From Prostheceraeus crozeri (Eukaryota; Platyhelminthes; Polycladida; Euryleptidae), in contig CAJQUW010001396.1 of the NCBI GenBank assembly GCA_907163375.1, positions 58,759 to 122,758 on the forward strand: a stretch of 64,000 nucleotides of DNA, given 5' to 3'. The notes under the pieces are model-generated. The model did not search any database. It worked only from the letters and a program-made list of their open reading frames with translations, and was not told where the DNA came from. Positions 12,043 to 24,282 of this stretch are shown in pieces. The translations under genes and the position numbers were made by a program. The number at the start of each line of letters is the position of its first letter. The stretch's first letter is position 1.

Positions 12043-12372
12043 GTTCCACTGCGTGGTTTTGAACGCGACGTGCGTTACATGTTAGTGGAAGGTGCGAACG
12101 TGTATGTAAGAGAAGATAAGGAATGTCGATTAATGGACTTCGTACGCGAGGAAATTGTGTGTGAAAGGAAGCAGATTGGTCGGAGAAATTTAACTGTAAC
12201 CGAAGGTGTCGAGTCGAATGATATGATGGCCATTGACTACGACAATGGAGCTGATGCCAGCGCCATGAGCCCGATGGAGCGGCGAGTTTATCAAGATTTG
12301 ACAACTGCCCTACTCACCGATTACACCATGGAGAGACGACCGTTCGGCGAGAAACCATCTGACTGCTTACAG
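12043..12372 (+). CDS. TAF6/TAF6L-family exon: PLRGF link, linker and start of TAF6C region
   Basis: The exon is 330 nt, 110 codons, phase 0 at both ends (acceptor TATTAAAG, donor CAG|GTGAGA). It opens VPLRGFERDV, matching the PLYGF link right after the TAF6 histone fold. It continues with a segment parallel to the RELYFYEEKEVDL part of TAF6 (here NVYVREDKECRLMDFV), an acidic linker, then SPMERRVYQDLTTALL, parallel to SVEQQLYYKEITEA, which starts the conserved C-terminal helical domain. The order and spacing of these blocks are the main reason for the family call. Confidence 0.7.
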
Positions 12373-12589
12373 GTGAGAAATCTATGAAATATTCGAGAAA
12401 GTGGTTACATGTGAACACTCGCGTGAATCAAACGAAAAGAAGGTGCCAGAGAGTTAAGCTGTGTCCATTCACCAAGGACTAATTTTGAGTCATCGCATGG
12501 GGTCCTACCATGAAGTCCATGGTTCTACCGCAGCCGGTTGCGTATGTCAACTAAAGAAGCTTAATATCTATGAACGTTACATGCGAAAA

Positions 12590-14733
12590 TAGGGGATTGG
12601 AATAAGCTATTGGAAGCTAATTAACAAAAATAAGAAACCTGTAATAACAAGCAATCTATCCGCTCAAGATTTCCTTAATCAAATTTTAAATGTAGACCGT
12701 TATCATTCCTATAAAATGACTCCTGATAATCAGATTGAAATTAAAGAAATAAACTGCGATGAACATTTAGATACCATGATCACAAAAAATGAAATAAAGC
12801 AAACTATAAAATTAATGAAAAGCGGTAAATCAAGTGGTCCAGGTAAATTGGTATACGAAATGTTTAAAATAAATGACAATTCAATACACATTTTACAAAA
12901 TCCGTTCAACAAAATTATGACTGAAAATGACGAAATACCATTCTCCACAAGTTGGATTACTCCTATCTATAAATCTGGAAATAAAAATGATGCAACCAGT
13001 TACAGGTATATAAATTTGAGTTCAAGTGTCGAAAAAATATTAACGAAAATTTTGAATGAACGATTGAATGAATTGTTATATCATCATAAAATAATTCACG
13101 AATGCCAGATAGGATTTCGAAAGGGTAATTCCACTGTTGATGGAATCTTTATCGTTAAAGAAATTAGCCAAATATATAAGAATTACAAACAGCCTCTCTA
13201 TCTATGCTTCATAGATTTATCAAAGGCATTTGACTCGGTTCCAAAAACTTTAGTTATTAAGACGTTACAATCTGTTTTACCAAACAGCAATTTTCTCCGT
13301 CTAATGACCAAACTAATAATTGATAAGAAATATAGAATACTATATAATGGAAATGAAACTGATTTATTTACATTGCAAAATGGTGTGCCTCAAGGAGACA
13401 GTTTGTCGCCGACTTTATTCTCATTATTTATGAATAGTTTAATAAACGAAATTCATTCTAAGATAAATGAAATCAATGCAGCTAATATCGGTCATATCAA
13501 AATTCCTTGTTTAATATACGCCGATGACATTGTGCTAATGAGTAACGATAAAACTGGATTAATTGATCAAATCAAAATTGTTCACTTCTTTTGTCGGAAA
13601 AATGGACTGAAAATTAATTATGAAAAAACAAAAGTAATGATTCAAAATGATAAATATGATCATGATTATCTTGACATTGACTTCAACGTCGAGAAGAGAC
13701 GAATTGAAATAGTAAAGGAATATAAATATCTGGGTCCATGGCTCTCACATAACACTAAAAAGCACCTTGAATACTTGTGTAAAAAGGGTAACAAATTTGC
13801 CTATCTGACAGCAAAAAAATTAAGAGAATTTGGACATGTGAATGGATTAGTCGTGAAGAATACGTTCGACATGCTAACTTTATCGAAAATGAAATACGGT
13901 GGGGAATTTTGTTTTCACAACAAACTATCTGATCTCAATAAAATTCAAGCACAATTTTACAAACGTTTCTATCATTTGAATAACACGACAGCAAACTATT
14001 GCCTGAATGGCGAATTTGGTCTGTTGCCATTTGAATATCACTTTTACAAAGCAGCAATCAATTATTGGATTAAAATAGTTTTTTGTGATGGCAATAATAT
14101 CATAAAAATGTGCTACAACCACATAAAAGAAAACTTAGTTGAAATGAAATATTCCTATACCTGGTGTTGGCGTATACAAAAACTCCTGAAACAGTTGAAT
14201 TTATTATATCTTTGGCAAAATCAAAAACATTTACAGATAAGTGAGAGAAAATGCAAGTGCATTGTCAAAACGCGATTAATAGAGCACTTTAGAAATGAAT
14301 GGTTGGACAGTGCTAAGAAGAGTCAAACCGGCATGGACTATTTAGAATTAACGCAATTTGACTGTCAGTTGAAGAACTACTTAACCTTCAATTTCAATCA
14401 GAAAGATGTCATAACTTTGCTAAAATTTAGATGTGGAAACCATGATTTAATGGTAAGAATAGGCAGTTATAAAAACAGATTTGCTTATGAAGATCGAATC
14501 TGCAATTTATGCGCTGAACAAAAGGTGGAATTCATTTCATTTGTGAATGCACCTTATACAATGATATCAGAACACGTTTCATACCATTCTGTATTGATGC
14601 TTCTAAATACGATTTCTATGACATGATGCAGAAGCTAAATGTAGGTAATCTATTGAAGTTAACGAAATACATCAGAATGGCCAATGACATCAGAGCAATA
14701 AAGAAATCGGAAGGGTACTTGTTAGGTGATTGA
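12590..14733 (+). mobile_element. LINE (non-LTR retrotransposon), reverse transcriptase ORF, 5'-truncated
   Basis: The main frame, 12716-14626 (636 codons), also stays open upstream to about 12590 (AYWKLINKNKKPVI...). It has the RT blocks in order: GKSSGPGKL, ITPIYKSG, QIGFRKGNST, CFIDLSKAFDSV (first catalytic Asp, residue ~167), NGVPQGDSLSP (~222) and IYADDIVLMS (~268). A zinc-knuckle-like RICNLC follows near residue 600. At about 14525 one frame shift moves the ending into the next frame, which reads HFICECTLY (completing the C..C..H..C knuckle) and runs to a stop at 14733. There is no endonuclease, so it is 5'-truncated. The reading frame is otherwise intact, which suggests a fairly young insertion. 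Clade not assigned; no RNase H seen. Confidence 0.85.
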
Positions 14734-15376
14734 TATTCAGATGCATCGTATTGATAAAGATTATCGACGATCAGTCTAAATCATTTTCGTGCTGAACGAG
14801 GAGGTCCGGAGCAACGCACAATTTTGCAAGATTAAAAACGCGTGATTTTCCTCTGAATTACAGGTAAGTTTAACTTTGATAGTCATTTATTTATTTTAAA
14901 ATATGTAATGATGATAAATAAGACCCTTTTCTGCTCCGGACCTCATGTTCAATAAATAATTATGATCATACTTTGCAAATCGAATAGGAAAGGAATTTAC
15001 CAATCTTGATACTTAAATATAACACTAACTTCATCATGCCGTTTATGTTATTCAACTGATATCTCCTGACCATTGTTAGAAATTGATGCATCAAATGGTG
15101 AATTACATTTGCAGGTCCTCTCCTTCCAGCGTGACTGATATTTTATTTCATCTCAGCTATCATTTCATTGTCTCATCTCGAAATTGTAAATAGATATCAT
15201 CACAAATTGTCATGTGCATCATAATCTGTATTCATCCATAATTTGTAATCATCATGATAATCAACGTGTTTTCATTTTTGAAAAATAAACGTTTCTGACT
15301 TCTGAAAATAGAGTTCAATAATCAGATGTCTTGAATATAAAAGGAGCGGGTATTTTATGAATTTCGTAATTTTATG

Positions 15377-16031
15377 TACACTCGGCGACATAACGTTTGC
15401 CCCACCTGCAGAAATCGACAATATTTCAACTTTTTTGCCTGTTATTCGCAAACTACACCTTCGATTGCAGCAACATTTGCAGACAAACATAATTAGCACA
15501 TGGGCTTTCTAATGGTGGCATCTGCATTCCGCCATCGAATCGACAAGTTACTATAAATAGCAATTTAAACTTTGAATGTCTAAACATGCATATGAAGGAC
15601 TTCAAGCAAGCTGTTCATGTAATCTGAATTGAATGATGGAGGATCGTAAGAATTTCGGTTAAATCTGATAGGCAGTGTCTTCTGTTTATCATTCATGCAT
15701 AAAGGAACATTAAATGGCGTACTTTTAGTCAGATATAGCGTCATTATCCCGTTGTTACTACTAATAAAGTTAGTAAGCAGTTTTTTAGACAACCAAATGC
15801 CCATTTCCTATTACCAAGTGAAAACAATGTTTCCATGACACTCATAACTTTTTATAGTAACTTGTCGATTCGATGGCGGAATGCAGATGCCACCATTAGA
15901 AAGCCCATGTGCAGAATTATGTTTGTCTGCAAATGTTGTGGCAATCGAAGGTGTAGTTTGCGAATATGAGGCAAAAAAGTTGAAAATTGTCGATTTCTGC
16001 AGGTGGGGCAAACGTTATGTCGCCAAGTGTA
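15377..16031. mobile_element. TA-flanked foldback MITE, copy 1 (uninterrupted)
   Basis: The left arm (15379-15556) and right arm (15852-16029) are inverted copies of about 178 bp, starting CACTCGGCGACATAACG and ending CGTTATGTCGCCAAGTG, with a TA on each outer side as for Tc1/mariner-type insertion. The middle, about 295 bp, is unique and non-coding. A second copy with the opposite internal orientation lies at 43903-45182. Short apparent reading frames in the arms are by-products. Confidence 0.85.
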
Positions 16032-16769
16032 CAAGTACTGTTGGAACACCAGTTAGGTCAGACCACAATGTCTTGTATTGCAACTTTTCAAAGTCCCTCG
16101 ATTCTCCTTGTCTATTCACGCCTGACTATTTTTATCTCCATTTCAAAATGTTCTTTGCGGCCAACTTTATCGCTGGTTCATGTGTTGTGTATAGAGCAAC
16201 CTGCAACGATTTTAAGTCTACTGAAAGCTCTTGTACAACATATTTGGCGTTTGCAAAGTTACTCACACGCCGCAATTTTGATTGAACTCACCGTAATCGC
16301 GTTAATTTAGAGCCTGGATTTTTCAATGCTATATTCTTTGTTGTGTTAGTTCTATTATACAGTTTTATACTCGTTTCATCACAAACAGATGTTGCAACTA
16401 CTGAAACTTTGTCCTGAAAGTCTACCCATCCTGACGATGTTCCAACAAAAGTCTGCATGAAATTAGCGAAAGTTATTTCGACAGCTTTGGCAGTAATATA
16501 TCAGAATTCGATCAATAGCAGAAATATCGCAGATCAATAGAAATCGGAATTATCACTCCGATCCAAAAATCAAAGCCAGCTGAAATATCACGACTTCGGC
16601 AAATGACGATAACGTGCACAGGATCGAAAATACAAGAAACGTTGATCATCAACAAATTGAGACCAGTATTTAAGACAGCATTTGGATGAAATCAGCATGA
16701 TTTTTAAAGGAAATCATCCACAACAACCTCAGTAATAACAATTATTGGCAGCTTGTTAAGAAACTACGA

Positions 16770-18130
16770 TTCTGTAGACTCATACGGATCTGCTTTGCTT
16801 ACTTCCGATATTAGACGAGCTTTTGGCAACATCGATCATTCGGTTGCCATAAAGAATTCCAATTTTCAGGACGAATACTCTCGCACCTGCAGCTGTGAAG
16901 GACACAATTCCACCTAGCCGAAAACCGAGAATTATATACGAGTTTCTCTGTCCTTGCGGAGCAAGGTAAATCGGCAAAACTGCAAGGTGTCTCGATATTC
17001 GTCGCACTGAGCACATTCTCAGATGGGTGCAGAATTCAAACTCCAGACCGAAATCGACCAAGGCTGTCCAATCGGCAGTAACACGACACTTGACCGAGTG
17101 TGACAGGAAGACCGACATTTTATCACAAGCTGTGCAAAGATTCAAAGTGGTGAGGAGCCTCAAAACAAAGTTTCAACTATCGGTGGCTGAAAGTGTTACC
17201 ATCAAAGAACAACAGCCGATATTGTGTGCGCAGAAAGACCGACTTCATGTCTTAAAACTAACTTAAAATTTGTTTCTGAATCATTATTTATTGGTAATGT
17301 TGTTTAATGCTACCTTTTGCTTTATTTCAGTAGTGAGTTTACATCGCTATGATTTCTGACATGTTAGAATGTACTAGTAGCTGACGTCATCATCCTTGTG
17401 TCTTGCGTAGTTTTAACTTTACCGCAGAATTAAATATTTTGTTTATCTGCTTCGGTTAGCTGGAAGTGTGCTTAATACGAAATTAACGGTGCATCGAGGA
17501 ACCTATTAAGTGGGCAAAAAGGAATCCCTAATACCTTACAGAGATAGGAAAAAAAGTCGTACGTCGCTTGCGGATTAATGTGAGTTCCAGTAAAGTGTTT
17601 CAATTTCCAAAATTCCTTCAGATTCGAAGAATTCAGATCATTGCGCACAAGTTTTCACCATAATGTTGGCCCTTCCGATCATTATTAAAGAAAGTAGCAG
17701 GAGTTCGAAAATTAGTTCACTTGATGATTTCACATCCTCTCCTCGGCATTGCTCACTGTATAGTGCATACATTGAATCGAAGCCAGGCATGGATGTGTGT
17801 TTTGGTGTGTGCGAAGTGATATCACAGCACGCACGCATCTCTCACTGGCTCTGGTGTCCTCTGTTGACAGCTTATTGTTTGCCATTTCCAATAGCAAGCG
17901 ATACACGAATTATCCATTCGAGAAGGAGCAAGATGTTTAATTCTGTGATGTGCCATTTCAATATTAAGGTTGCATACAACTCTTCCTTTATAGGAAACCG
18001 AAGCGCGCGCAGATGAATCTTATTCTGTGAACTTTACTCACTAGCTCCTGTTATTATTTTCTGTCAACGTTTTAGCATTTTATCTTGTTGTAGTTCACTT
18101 GAGAGAACGAGCGTGGCAAACAGTGTGTTT
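16770..18130 (+). mobile_element. Penelope-like element 3' part with GIY-YIG domain, interrupted by a hAT-like insert
   Basis: Reading the plus strand from about 16800 gives RKPRIIYEFLCPCG, then IGKTARCLDIRRTEHILRW, TRHLTECDRKTDI and ESVTIKEQQPILCAQKDR, ending at 17266. This is the GIY-YIG nuclease layout (Y-x-CPCG...IGKT...R...EH) at the C-terminus of Penelope-like retroelements. The 3' tail continues to about 18130 and matches the 3150-3540 copy, but a 607-bp element (17422-18028) has jumped into it. The reverse transcriptase part is degraded or absent upstream. The element is broken. Confidence 0.65.
17422..18028. mobile_element. hAT-like MITE nested in Penelope-like tail
   Basis: Compared with the empty copy at 3150-3540, 607 bp are inserted here. 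The flanks repeat TAACTTTA / GAACTTTA (17414-17421 and 18029-18036), an 8-bp duplication with one difference. The ends are CCGCAGAATTAAA and, reverse-complemented, CACAGAATAAG. The internal 17500-17700 part is clearly related to 29945-30160 inside the element at 29882-30405, which has the same kind of ends, so they form one family. Confidence 0.7.
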
Positions 18131-19386
18131 TGGATTTTTAAATTTACAATAATTTTCAATTATCATTTTCGAATACAAACACTGATACTTCATCGTAAAT
18201 AATTTTGATAATTAGTTTGCGATTACACACACGGATTTCATTGCAATGACTGAAATATCATTGGCTTTATTCATTGTCAAAAATGTGGTACAGTATGTTT
18301 CGCAATCTTCAAGGTCAGTAATTGCCAGAAATACCGAGCTTTTGTATGACATCCGTAGAGAACACTGTAGCTCGGTTGCCATTCTGTATTTTAATTCCCT
18401 TCATTGTAGTGTATAAGACTTTAAACTGCATTGAAGCGTTGTTATAATCATGATATGCGGCTGCAAAGGGGAAATAGGCCTAAATGGATAAATGTTTGCA
18501 GTGCGGCAAGAATATTGTGTTTAAAAAGCATTTAAGTACACATTGTCCATCTGAATCAATTAAATCTACGATCTTCGTTACGCTATGATGAATCCACCAA
18601 ATTTCACTTGCAGTACTCCTCTTGCTGCAATTCCTGCACAATTTACTGACTTCTTCTATTAAAAACTCATTCGTTTTCGTTCCTCGGAGTGAAGGTCCTG
18701 AAAATAGTATTTTTCTCTTTATAGGCCTACGGACTAAAAAGATCGCAACGCTCCAGAAATCTGACTATGCCATCATCGTCCAAGCCCCAAGAATGGGGAG
18801 TAGTGACATTAAAGCTTCATTTGGTCTACATGTTTTCAGAGGCCATTCTACAGAACGCCTGTGACTATTGAAATAGCAGATTTTATATCCATTTATCGAG
18901 CAAGAAAACTGCGTCATGGTAGGCAATGAAGCACTTTCTAAACATCCTATTAGAACGTTTCAGATAGAGGCGCAGACAGAATCCGCCTCCACTCTCTTAT
19001 GTCAGATTAAGATCATCTTTTGGAGCTCTGTAGGAAAAGAAGGGGTGGCCATTTGATTTAAGCAGGGGACAGGAGCTGATCGGATATTGCATCCTGCCTT
19101 CATTCTAGATGCAGAGTTTTCATCTGAAACTTGTAGTGTTGCTGTTGAATGACCTTTTCTCGTTGACCTTAACAGTTGATATGCCCTGAGAACGCTCCCA
19201 AGTTGAAAGGGAATTCCCTGAATCGGATTTCGGAATGTTCACGATGGTCCGATTTGTTGACAGTATAACATAACGATGACGTAGTATCAAGCAAAAGAGT
19301 TTCATCAGGAAGAATTTGTCGCGTGGATGCGGGTGGCCAGTAAACAGCGATGTTGTATTACCAACCACAGTGAGTGCGATTTGTTA

Positions 19387-20265
19387 ATGCGGGTGTCACT
19401 CTTTACCATGCGATGGCTGCTCATCCTCCTCGCTCTCATCCCTCCGATCTGCACCATTCCCACATTGCCATCTTGGTGCCCATGGACTCCGATTTCTTGC
19501 TCTTCGAACTCTGCTGATCCTCAAACTTGCGCTATATTGCAGCGACGGTTGTGTGAGTGTCCTTCTCCTCGAGACTCTCAGGAGCCATGTATTGGTTTGG
19601 ATCATCAAATCATAACCTCCGATAACTCGTCTCTGTTCTGTTCGGCGGCCCCGCAATGTCTGCTTCAAGGCGCATGGTGTCCTTGGTCTCCATGGAGTGT
19701 GGAACGTACGAATTGTGCCGCAACAAGGCAGCGCCAGCGGGTGAAGTGTTGTCATCCGGTGACAGGCATTCAAGCTGGAGTGACTTGTGCTGCGGCTAAC
19801 GAGACTGACGTTGTCACAGACGTCGACGACAGACCAGGATGTGCACCGAACGATGACGAAGATGTCAGCGTGGTTGAGGAAGAGACTGATCAATCCTCCT
19901 CACCCCTTCTCGTGACGCAGAAGTTCCACGGCGATTCTTCAGACACGATGTTTGTCCTCTCCACTGCTGTCTTACCCTTGGCTGTGGTAGCTTCCCTTGG
20001 AGCTGCCATTGGGGCTGTGGTTTGCTGTCGGAGAGAGGCCATGAGACGCAGAACTCTGCGTAGGCTGCTGAGCTTGCCTCCCGCGGCCAGGGCGGCATTT
20101 CGTGTAACGGTGATGGGAACCAACCGGCGGTCGGCGAGCGATAGAGGCCAGGAGGAGTCGGTTCCACTTACAACAATGGAATCACCACCACCGACGTATG
20201 AGGAAGCGACGTTGCACACCGTCCAGGTGGAGGTGAATCGGACAGAATCACAAGGTGACGGCTGA
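19387..20265 (+). CDS. Intronless type I membrane protein with TSP1-like motifs and PPxY tail
   Basis: The gene is 292 codons from the ATG at 19387; an in-frame ATG at 19408 gives a cleaner signal peptide (MRWLLILLALIPPIC). The ectodomain has two W-rich, cysteine-rich blocks (SWCPWTPISC at ~29 and AWCPWSPWS at ~96) that look like divergent thrombospondin type-1 repeats. An acidic stalk follows, then a membrane segment at about 187-212 (LSTAVLPLAVVASLGAAIGA), basic residues just inside, and a cytoplasmic tail with PPPTYEE at ~267, a WW-domain-binding PPxY motif of the kind read by NEDD4-type ligases. It lies within a TAF6-like intron on the same strand and is much more GC-rich. It may be a retrogene or a single-exon gene; function unknown. 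Confidence 0.7.
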   Translation: MRVSLFTMRWLLILLALIPPICTIPTLPSWCPWTPISCSSNSADPQTCAILQRRLCECPSPRDSQEPCIGLDHQIITSDNSSLFCSAAPQCLLQGAWCPWSPWSVERTNCAATRQRQRVKCCHPVTGIQAGVTCAAANETDVVTDVDDRPGCAPNDDEDVSVVEEETDQSSSPLLVTQKFHGDSSDTMFVLSTAVLPLAVVASLGAAIGAVVCCRREAMRRRTLRRLLSLPPAARAAFRVTVMGTNRRSASDRGQEESVPLTTMESPPPTYEEATLHTVQVEVNRTESQGDG

Positions 20266-22239
20266 ATCTGATGATATCCTGATATCGAGAGAAAGATCAT
20301 GTCACCACTTCGGAGAGCTAGCTCTCTGTGTTTGCGGTCGAGTTCATTTTAATGGTTCCTACCTTCGAACTGTATCCGCCTTTTTCTTTCCATTCGTGTC
20401 TCTGGATGTATTCATCAAGACATGCGAGTGCAGATCTCCAATCATGTCGTCATGAGTCAGAAATTTACGATGCTATGTGAAAAGAGATGTATTACAGAAA
20501 TTTGGATCTTTCTCTCCGAACATTCGAATCAGTATTACTTCCGGTGATAATCGAAGTTGAAAATTCGAAGCATTGTTTATAGAGAATATGTTTGGAAAAG
20601 CTAGGTGTTGTATTCGTTCGTTGGTTACAAAATTTACAGAGACGTTTTTCAATATATTAATAGCTGTTCATCAGATCATGGCCATTGTCAAGAATTGATT
20701 GAGATAAAGCTTATTGTACATAAAATATGTTTTCATCTATTGTAAGCAATTATAGTAGTTAGTGTTGACTTCCATGCATGAATAATACCTATTATGCGTA
20801 GAATATTGCTTCAGAAATCAATTTATTGCCACTTGCAGCGGCCATGTGCTGCTAAACCAGTCTGTCCTCAACCTCCCATCCAAAGATCATCATAAAATGC
20901 ATGAAAATTCTTTCACATTCCACTTGATCATTTATCAAGAGTTCATGATTCCTGATTAAAACAATTTCTTTATTTATTAAATTTGGTTTGTCGCCTGTTG
21001 TTGTAGCATTTTCCATATTATCTACAGTTTTCCCTATCAATGCAAAATGGATATCATGCATCAGAGTAAATACTAACTGCTGTGCCTCTTTACAAAAAAT
21101 CAAATATTTATTTGCACCATGGTTTATATCGATCTTTTCTTGATAGTAATCTGAATAACTGAAATAATTTGAAAACGTGCTTTGCACTTTTTGTAACCGA
21201 GCAATACAACACTGCTTTTCCAAATGTATTTTTAATTGACCAACTTTGGGCATATTCCTCCAATAATTTATCGGTTGAAGATATAATAATGATTGAAGGT
21301 AAATCAGACGGACCTTCAATTTTTATTTTAACAGCAAATAATTCTTCGAGAGAATTTAGGATTGACACTCATCGGAATTATGTCTGTGTTCTATCTCGAC
21401 GAATAGTCAATTTCTCAAATCAGTATTTACTATTTCCATCAAAGTTATCTGGACCAATCGAATTTTCAGTGTTTCACGAAATGTTGGAAAGCAATCGATT
21501 TCCCGTTTTCTGTTCCAGCATCTTTATCCCATTGTTTCTCTTACCCACTGCTGTACATTGGAAAAACAGACGTGATTTTCTTATTTGTGTGAATTGAAGC
21601 ATCTATTTTGAAAGCAACAGTAATTGTACTTTAAATCTTTTACGAATTGATATTTCTTCACTTGTTTGGTAAATAGAAACCGAACCGAACCTTGGTTTTT
21701 ACTTTCAGTTGAAATACATAATTATGATTGAAGTTGATTGTATGAGTGTATTATACTTTGCTTAAAACGGAGGTCAAGAAATTTATTAATCATGGCTTTT
21801 AAATTTTTTAAACTTATGTTCTAAGGTGCTGCTTAAAGTTCCTCTTTTTGATTAATTTGCGCATGGTAAATGACTGCAGTCACTGTACCGATAAAGCTGC
21901 CTAACTATTATAAACTGCTACTAACTTTTGAAGATATCTACATGGTCCATGAAATTCATCAGTTGGTACATGTATGTCAATTAAAAAGGGCTATTATTCT
22001 TCAACCGAATTTTCTTAATGTAAGTCATCTATGATAAAAGACAAGCACAAAACGTTTTGCTTCTGATTTTAACACAAATGATCAAGGCACGTCAATAAGA
22101 TATTGTTGAGATAAGATGTTATCAGAATGTTATGCCACTCCGGAGATATTTCGAAAATTTCGGAGATGATGAGATATTATGTGCAGATGTTTGATTTTCG
22201 AAGGTATTATTTAGGAGATGATAGATTCATACAGACAAA
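20266..22239. other. Intronic stretch; weak coding-like remains around 20850-21600
   Basis: Minus-strand frames at 20852-21319 and 21108-21368 and a plus-strand frame at 21169-21597 overlap each other, and none shows a domain I know. The minus strand looks slightly more protein-like, as if two frames of one old pseudogene. I do not assign it. The rest is AT-rich without features. Confidence 0.25.
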
Positions 22240-22500
22240 CCGAACACAATCGATAAATTCCCATGGTATTGATATCTTGCCAGTATTTTAAGGCAATGTT
22301 ATTAATGACTTCAAGAGCATTATCAATAGGGATACTTTGGTACATTCTGACCACATCCAACGAGATGAAAACAAAATTATCATCACAAAAATGCTGCGTA
22401 GGTTAGTGATCAAATCAGAAGTGCTGATTCTAATGAGCCGGTGCAAGCTTAACCATTTCATTTAAAATTTGACTACAAATCCAATCTACTTTTTCAGTAG
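22240..22500 (-). mobile_element. Penelope-like reverse transcriptase fragment
   Basis: Minus-strand translation near 22380-22260 gives DDNFVFISLDVVRMYQSIP, then IDNALEVINNIALKYW. The F(V)SLDVV.MYxxIP core is the conserved block holding the first catalytic aspartate of Penelope-type reverse transcriptases. Only this part is recognisable. It is old and broken. Confidence 0.55.
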
Positions 22501-24282
22501 CTGTAGGCCCTATTATTCGCAGATACTACGGGTCTGAGAGGGATTATTGTTATTTAACACATAACTTTTAATCGTAATGTTCAGAATATTGCATAATATT
22601 AATCTGCATAATTCATTTGTTAAGTTTGTAAAGCAATCATATCGGTAAAACATCCCGGACTTTCAAGACTAGATACCAAGAGCATAATTGTGGTATTATC
22701 AGTCATGATGATTTTAGTGCGTTGTGTGCATGTTCGGAGCGATTGTGATTGTAGCTCGATTTTGCGACTTTGAGGTGAAGATTCTAAAGTGTGCTGGAAA
22801 TTCTGTTGATAGCGCGTTGTGTGAAGCTACATTGATTTAATATCGTTGTCCGAAGTAAAATAGTCGTCATGAAGGCAAGCTTTTTGATTAGTCGCAATGC
22901 CTTCTGTCAATGTATCCTGTTACTGTTTTTGAGAAACTAAAAGGAGGGCGAGAACACTGTGACATGGGCGCGAATCTCGAAAAAAACATCACACAGTTTC
23001 TTTCATGGACCGGCCCAGCGTTTCCAATGCCGCGTGGATGCGCGGAATTCAGGAATCATTCGCCGAGCGCGGAAATTTAAGTCGCTTCCGCGCAAGGGAG
23101 ATTTTTATTTATTTTGAGTGCTACATGTTGGAAACTGATTCGTGGTTTGATTTTGATTATCACTAATATTATTACAACAACTTATCAGCTCATGCTGTCT
23201 CACCTGTTTTTGTGTGTGATGTCCGCAGAAAGCAGGGCATGATGTGCATCTAAAATTCGAGCTTTCGCGTGAGCGTGAATCCGAAAAAAATACACGCGAT
23301 CATAAGGTTTGAGCATGATAAGTAATCAGTAATCACATTTACCTTAGGTCAGTCTGATACATAAATCATTTTAAAAAAGACTTATTTCCTCCTGTCATTC
23401 ATATCTGCTGTCAATGCTCATATCTGAGGCGTTAATATCTACCTATAATCCATAGATAAATGCTATTTTTAAGATGATTTTAGCCATAAGGAGTGAGCCA
23501 GCCGATTGAAGATTCAGATTCAAATAATAATGTAATGTTTGTAAAAATCACAATTACAATAAGGAGTGAGAAATTCATTATCAACGAAAGTCATTATGTG
23601 TTTCCACCTAAAGCAAAAGCCACAGCTTAAATTCTACCAGTTATACTCCCAAAAGGGTGGAGTTTTGTCTGCGGTCTAATTAATTTTTATCTATGGCCTT
23701 AGTGCATTAATAATCAATGTATTTTTAATCACAGCATAGGGCCTATAGTATGTAAGCGCATAAAAATTCATAACTATTTAAAATGGACTCTTGGATTACC
23801 TGCAATAATATCAAAACTGAAAATGGGCCCCAGAAAAAGGAGGGTATAGGCCCTCTAGACGAGATCTTCCGAAGCTTTTTGTGACACCGCATCCTCATCC
23901 CTGTTCACAACTCACCATCCAACAAGTTTTTTTGATGAGGGTGAGATTTTCTTCCGAAAGTCCGTGAATTTCATTTGTCTCTTATGCGCTAAACATCAGG
24001 GTCTTCCAGTTGATAGATTCCCACCTCCTTTATTAATGTTCAATCTTCTCACTCAATTTTTGTTTGGTACATGATTCAATGAAGGCCAAAGCGTCGTGCA
24101 GTTGTGAAATAACTGCAATAAATTTTCCACTCGGCAATTGGAAACGCTGGACCGACCGTCCCCTCCTCACGCACACAGACCGAAGAGACAGACAAATGAG
24201 CGACTCACGATGCCTCAAAGGTTTATACTCGCAGCTCATCGCGCAAACAGCATGATAACCGATAAGGAGCAGATTTGTCTAC

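Noticed and set aside
19396-20300. Several long minus-strand frames opposite the TSP1-like gene
   Set aside because: They are shadows of a GC-rich coding strand; the plus frame has signal peptide, membrane segment and motifs.
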